Below are positions 59,928-64,000 of a DNA stretch of 64,000 nucleotides, in pieces. The stretch comes from Achatina immaculata. Taxonomy: Eukaryota; Mollusca; Gastropoda; Stylommatophora; Achatinidae. Where the stretch lies: positions 866,933 to 930,932 of the forward strand of contig CM019714.1 in the NCBI GenBank assembly GCA_009760885.1. The letters are read 5' to 3'. The first letter of the stretch is position 1. Every line of letters starts with the position of its first letter. A program made the position numbers and the translations under genes. The notes under the pieces were generated by a model. The model was not told where the DNA came from and ran no database searches. It was given only the letters and a program-made list of their open reading frames with translations.

Positions 59928-59942
59928 CTGAAAGGAAATAAA
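59928..59942 (-). promoter_or_regulatory. Predicted 3' splice site of the GIMAP-like gene
   Basis: Read on the minus strand this is TTTATTTCCTTTCAG, a strong pyrimidine tract and AG, placing the exon start at 59927, six bases before the first ATG at 59921. An upstream exon or 5' untranslated exon is therefore expected at higher coordinates but was not identified. Confidence 0.6.
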
Positions 59943-60063
59943 GATAAATGTTTTATGGTTGAAATAGTTACTCATTTCAATAGCAATAGTAACTCAACCT
60001 TTCTAGAGCCTTATAAATATGTGTGATTAAGTCTTATTACTCCAGGGCTACATTTTGAATTCT

Positions 60064-60128
60064 GGAACTAATCGCTTATTCCTTCTTTTGTGAAGTCAAC
60101 ACAGAAGAAGGAATGAGCGAATGGTTCC
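60064..60128. repeat. Short inverted repeat at a LINE fragment boundary
   Basis: GGAACTAATCGCTTATTCC (from 60064) is matched in reverse complement by GGAATGAGCGAATGGTTCC, with about 25-bp arms, three mismatches and a loop of about 14 bases. The right arm is the first coding part of the RT fragment that follows. Confidence 0.75.
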
Positions 60129-60297
60129 AGATTGAAACAGGCGTGAAACAAGGATGTATACTATCTCCCTTGCGTATTGGAATTGTCATATACTTCATAA
60201 TAAAAATGTTGCACGGATAAAACGGGCATTGACTGGGTACATAGAACCAAATTAGAAAATCTTGGTTTTGTAGATGACATAACTCTTATCCCAATAT
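60100..60297 (+). pseudogene. LINE reverse transcriptase core fragment
   Basis: Reads EEGMSEWFQIETGVKQGCIL followed by SPL, RT motif with the typical G(V/C)(K/R)QGC.LSP core, then after small breaks GIDWVHRTKLENLGF leading into VDDITLIPI, a relative of the catalytic (F/Y)ADD box in which Ala is Val. A stop after KMLHG and frame changes show decay. It is cut at 60297 by the mariner element. Confidence 0.8.
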
Positions 60298-60298
60298 A

Positions 60299-60900
60299 CG
60301 AGAGGTGATTGATAAGTTCTCGGCGTAAAGTACAGTGGATTATTTGTGGACAACTTTTTTTGGTTATTTTTCAACATAGTCCCCTTGCAAGTTTATGCAC
60401 TTGGTCCAGCAATCCTGGAACATACGGATCCCTTCTTTGTAAAAGTCAGCATCTTGTGCCAGTAGAAAGTGGTCTACAGCATGAATGACGTCATCATCTG
60501 AAGCAAATCTGTGACCACTGAAAACCTATTTTTAGTTTGGTAAACAGGCAATAGTCCGAAGGGCCAAATCTGGGGAATAAGGAGGATGTTCAAGAAGCAG
60601 GAAGCCGCAATCATGAATAGCAGTCATTGCCACCGCCGTCTTGTGAACTGGAGCATTGTCTTGATGTAAGATGACTCTTCTCGTCAGTTTCCCTCGACGC
60701 TTTTCCTTCAGTTTGACCTGCAGTTGCTTCACAAGATTAGAGTAATAGGCTTCGGTGACCGTTCTGCCCTTTTGAAAATAATCTACCAATAGCACACCTT
60801 CTGAATCCAAAAAGATGGAACCCATCATTTTGTCTGCAGACAGAACCACTTTTGCTTTCTTTGGATGTGTTGATCCATGATGTTTCCACTGCCATGACAT
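60299..60900 (-). mobile_element. Truncated mariner element with transposase relic
   Basis: The minus-strand frame 60532-60900 reads QWKHHGSTHPKKAKVVLSAD, then ILHQDNAPVHKTAV and LLEHPPYSPDLAL, the middle and third-Asp region of a mariner (DD34D) transposase. Beyond a frameshift just after SPDLA the C-terminus is still readable as SGHRFASDDDVIHAVDHF followed by QDCWTKCINLQGDYVEK and a stop near 60352. The N-terminus and first catalytic Asp are missing: the element is cut at about 60900. The intact end CGAGAGGTGATTGATAAGTT next to TA (60297-60298) is a mariner-like terminus. Confidence 0.85.
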
Positions 60901-61130
60901 TTAAATTGAATAATCTTAACTTGGTTTTTGTGCTTATAACTTTTGAATCCCATATGTTCTCAAGATTCTTGAAGGTCAGTGCTGGTTTTGCAATTCTAAC
61001 TTTCTTTCTTGTATCACCATCCTGGTCTATGTAGCTGCCGAGCTATGCAAATTGGTGTACTTCTTCAATAGCTGTTCCTTCTATGTACATTTTTCTTTCT
61101 TGATGAAATGAAAATCCAGTAGATTTTGAG
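60901..61130 (-). pseudogene. LINE reverse transcriptase thumb fragment
   Basis: The minus-strand frame reads MYIEGTAIEEVHQFA, one stop, LGSYIDQDGDTRKKVRIAKP, then FKNLENIWDSKVISTKTKLR. These are the standard motifs downstream of the catalytic box in LINE RTs. It is on the opposite strand to the RT core at 60100-60297, and the truncated mariner lies between them, so the two pieces converge. Confidence 0.8.
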
Positions 61131-62149
61131 TTCTCTGGGTTACCGTGCAAGCTTCGTATTCATATAATAACAAAGGTTCGAAGTAACACTGAATAATTCT
61201 CTTATTCGATCACCCTGCAGAAAATTTCTACCTTCTGGAGAGGTAAACTGCCAGTTTACCAATTTATCAAACAATCACCATATCCTTGACTGTACACCAT
61301 CATTATCTCAAAACAATCATTATTATTATTACACCAATTTTTCATTAAGAAAGTCACTTAGATAATGCTCAATTTTTCCTTTTACTTACTAATCATTAAA
61401 TTTCTCCTCGTAAATACTTTTCTAAAGCCGAAACACTTTCATTAAATCAACAATAATTTGATACATCCCCAGCACGAATGAGCCTGGTCGTTAATGATCA
61501 GTTTGTTGACTTGCGGGCTTCCTTGGACTGGCCATTAGGGTCGCTGAGAAGAATTTTGTAAGCTGGTGCAAAACTATTTAGAGATTCACACCATGTAGAT
61601 TAGCCATTCTGTTTTAATCCACTGCACCTCCCCCAATGTGAATGTAAAATTACCGTTTCCATCCTATTAAGACATACTGGGGATGAGGTGTTAGGCCCGT
61701 ATTTCCAAGACCTTCGATACATGAAAGTGTGATGTTGTCAGTACCACGCCTGGTCGCATTTACCTTCCCATATTTCTCTGGTACCCATTTTTTTCGTGTG
61801 TACCAGAAAAAAATCCCCACTGTTGGGACCATGTACCACCAGATCAGTAAACCTATACCCTTTAAAAAAAAAGAGAAAGCCTTCCTAGATTCCCCCCCTC
61901 CCCCCACATTGGCAGTATGTAGTCAAACGAACCTGTAAACAGAGATGACTTTTTCCTCTTTTTTTCATTGTGTACATTTTATGTTAAAAAAAACCCAGAC
62001 TATCATCAACATCTCATCTTGATCACGAGGAACATAGCATTAAATTCATGGAAGACAGAAGAAGAAGAAGAAGAAGAAGAAGACTGCTGTAATGAGAACA
62101 ATAACATTTCAGAGATAATATCATGAGAAACAAAGAGAAGTCTACACAT
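61131..62149. other. Non-coding region
   Basis: No gene recognised. Contains a poly-A run at 61863-61872, a C-rich run at 61894-61908 and a (GAA)n tract at 62056-62082 that may be another retroelement tail. Confidence 0.45.
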
Positions 62150-62810
62150 CTGAAGTTTTTGAACGTTTATATGTGACAGAGTATGGTAGTAAAAACAAAT
62201 GTAATGTTTGTAGGTGACAGAGCATACTACTAAGAAAAATTAAGTTATAGTTTATATGTGACAGAGTATAACACTAGGACAAAATTTAAAGTTATAATTT
62301 ATATGTGACACAGTATAATACTAAGAAAAAAATTGAACGTTATAATTTATAGATGATAGAGTCTAATACTAAGAACAAATTAAACGTTATAATTTATAGA
62401 TGATACAATCTGATACTTAGAAAAAATTAAATGTTATAGTTTATAGGTGACAGCAGAGAACTAAGAATACTAAGAACTACCTTAAGCATTTGTAAGCTAC
62501 AGAGAATAATACTAAAAAAAGGGAACAAATAAACGTTTTTAAGTGATATATCACAATAAAAAACCTCGAAATTTATAGGTAAGTGAATAAAAGAATATTT
62601 TAAATAACCTAGAAATTTATAAGCAAGTGAATAAAGTAATATTTGTTTTAAAAAAACCCAGAAATTTGTAGATAAGAGAATAAAGTAATATTTGTAAAAA
62701 AAAAAAACCTAGAAATTTATAGGTAAGTGAATAAAGTAATATTTGTAAAAAAGAACAAGAAATTTATAGGTAAGTGAATAATATAATATTTAAAAGGAAA
62801 CGTAAACATT
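62150..62810. repeat. AT-rich minisatellites (two families)
   Basis: 62165-62500 holds about six ~58-60-bp units with TTTATATGTGACAGAGTATA and ACTAAGAAAAAATTAAA. 62560-62780 holds four to five ~50-bp units with GAAATTTATAGGTAAGTGAA and TAAAGTAATATTTGT. No coding capacity. Confidence 0.85.
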
Positions 62811-63460
62811 TTAAGCAAAGCTTTATTTTTTATTACACACAAAATATCAATCAAAGTTATATACATATGCTTTTAAAATGATGCAAAGGAAAACTATTTC
62901 TTTAATGATAAGTAAAATTCTACATTGTACAGTTAAGTTTATTTTCCGTCAATACTTTTTTGCCCTATTCTTGACACTCTGAAATAGTGAATGTTTTTAA
63001 TCAAATTTATCTGGACCTATTGGGCTAATTTTATTTTTGTCTTGGTTGCAGCTTTTTTAAAAATCAGCCCAGGAGTCGTTCTCTTCTTATTTCTTTTAAA
63101 GGGGAAATTCTAAATCTTATAACCGAGCTCAGACACTCTGAATTAATATTTCTTTTACTTAGTTTTCTTTGTCTTAGTCTGTTTTATAGGATAATAATAA
63201 AAAAAAAAACGTATTGTCCTGGAAAACTACAGTAACACTGCTTAACAAAATACTTCCGAAGTAATAAGAATGAAGTAAGGACTGCGTCCATCTCTTGTTT
63301 CTACAACTTCTCTGAAAACAACTAAAAGTGTATTTTTAGCCATCCATGGTTTACTTGCACCTTTCTCTACAACTGTTTTTCCTTGGTGCAAAATGATTTT
63401 CTTCATATCAGTAGTCTAAAGTAGGAAATATTTTGCATGTTGAACATTAATTTTCTGCAA
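62811..63460. other. AT-rich non-coding region
   Basis: No gene, RNA or repeat recognised. Confidence 0.4.
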
Positions 63461-63546
63461 ACTGATGGCTTTTAGTCCGTATAAAATTACAACAGATACA
63501 TAAACTGATGGCTTTTAGTCCGTATAAAATTACAACAGATACATAA
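63461..63546. repeat. 43-bp tandem duplication
   Basis: Two identical copies of a 43-bp unit beginning ACTGATGGCTTTTAGTCCGT, followed by the first six bases of a third. Confidence 0.95.
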
Positions 63547-63637
63547 ACTGATCGTTACTAAACGGCACAATGCATGAAGCTCACAGCGCTTTCTGTAGTA
63601 ACATTAGTAACGAAAACATATTATACGAGTTAATATA

Positions 63638-64000
63638 TACTGTCCAAAAAATGGAAACGCATAGCTTATATAAGCTTTATTTTTTATGTTATGACAAAAC
63701 ATTTTTTTACGGGTATTTCAAACCAAAACAAAAATTGTCACCAAAATATTAGATCTATGATTTAGCGTGAATTTTGCTATTCTCGTGTATGGTCAGAACG
63801 CAGTAGCTGCCCTTGCTAATCACACATTTTTTTGTACCATAACTCACGTTTCGTTTATGGAAAAGTCGTGATTTTTGTGGTGAGCACAACTAACTTCCCA
63901 AGCAAATGAAACCCTATAAAAGGATGAGGTTACACAAACAAATTCGGTTAGTTTTCAAGCAGACAAGTATGGTGCTTCTGTGGCAAAATTTACGAAACAT
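63638..64000 (+). mobile_element. Probable 5' end of another Tc1-like element
   Basis: Begins TACTGTCCAAAAAATGGAAA next to a TA (63636-63637), which resembles Tc1-family termini. About 280 bp later comes a TATAAAAGG box (63915-63923) and, 46 bp after that, an ATG (63969) followed by ten open codons to the window end (MVLLWQNLRN). The arrangement suggests a promoter and start of a transposase, but the coding part is outside the window, so a host gene start cannot be excluded. Confidence 0.4.

Overview
This is a eukaryotic (metazoan) genomic window, most likely from a mollusc, though the sequence alone does not fix the species. The reasons are a GIMAP/AIG1-type GTPase of the kind expanded in molluscs and some other invertebrates, several decayed non-LTR retrotransposons (LINEs), Tc1 and mariner DNA transposons, tRNA-like repeats, AT-rich intergenic DNA and a 100-N scaffold gap. 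There is no bacterial-style gene organisation. No intact host gene was found. Most long open frames are artefacts of minisatellites whose period is a multiple of three.

Layout. 1-5.9 kb: a 25-bp minisatellite, copy A of a 1-kb segmental duplication, a TATC microsatellite grading into a degenerate tetranucleotide block, a tRNA-like repeat, and the C-terminal part of a LINE with a restriction-enzyme-like endonuclease signature. 5.9-9.5 kb: two tandem units, each a 35-bp satellite array followed by a 5'-truncated LINE reverse transcriptase (RT) tail. 9.6-12.6 kb: 32-, 49-, 26- and 60-bp tandem families. 12.7-16.1 kb: a tRNA-like sequence, non-coding DNA and a LINE C-terminus. 16.2-25.4 kb: a run of at least ten unrelated minisatellites, some with higher-order structure. 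25.4-30.1 kb: LINE fragments, then a third copy of the 35-bp array, LINE tail and 32-bp array block. 30.1-52.2 kb: about 22 kb of two related satellites, a 30-bp family and a 39-bp family, interrupted by copy B of the 1-kb duplication at 39.2-40.3 kb and ending in the assembly gap. 52.3-57.1 kb: AT-rich DNA, complex ~100-bp repeats, an inverted pair of short elements carrying tRNA-like sequences, and another LINE tail. 57.2-59.9 kb: a minus-strand GIMAP-like gene split by a 1.5-kb Tc1-like transposon. 60.1-61.1 kb: LINE fragments flanking a truncated mariner. 61.1-64 kb: AT-rich repeats and the probable start of another Tc1-like element.

The window therefore reads as a satellite-rich, transposon-graveyard region whose only host-like coding sequence is a damaged immune-type GTPase gene. 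No new multigene system is visible. The most informative features are the GIMAP reading frame that rejoins exactly when the Tc1 element is removed, the shared junctions showing that LINE and satellite units spread by duplication, and the apparent conversion of a 30-bp satellite into a 39-bp satellite through a transition zone found twice.
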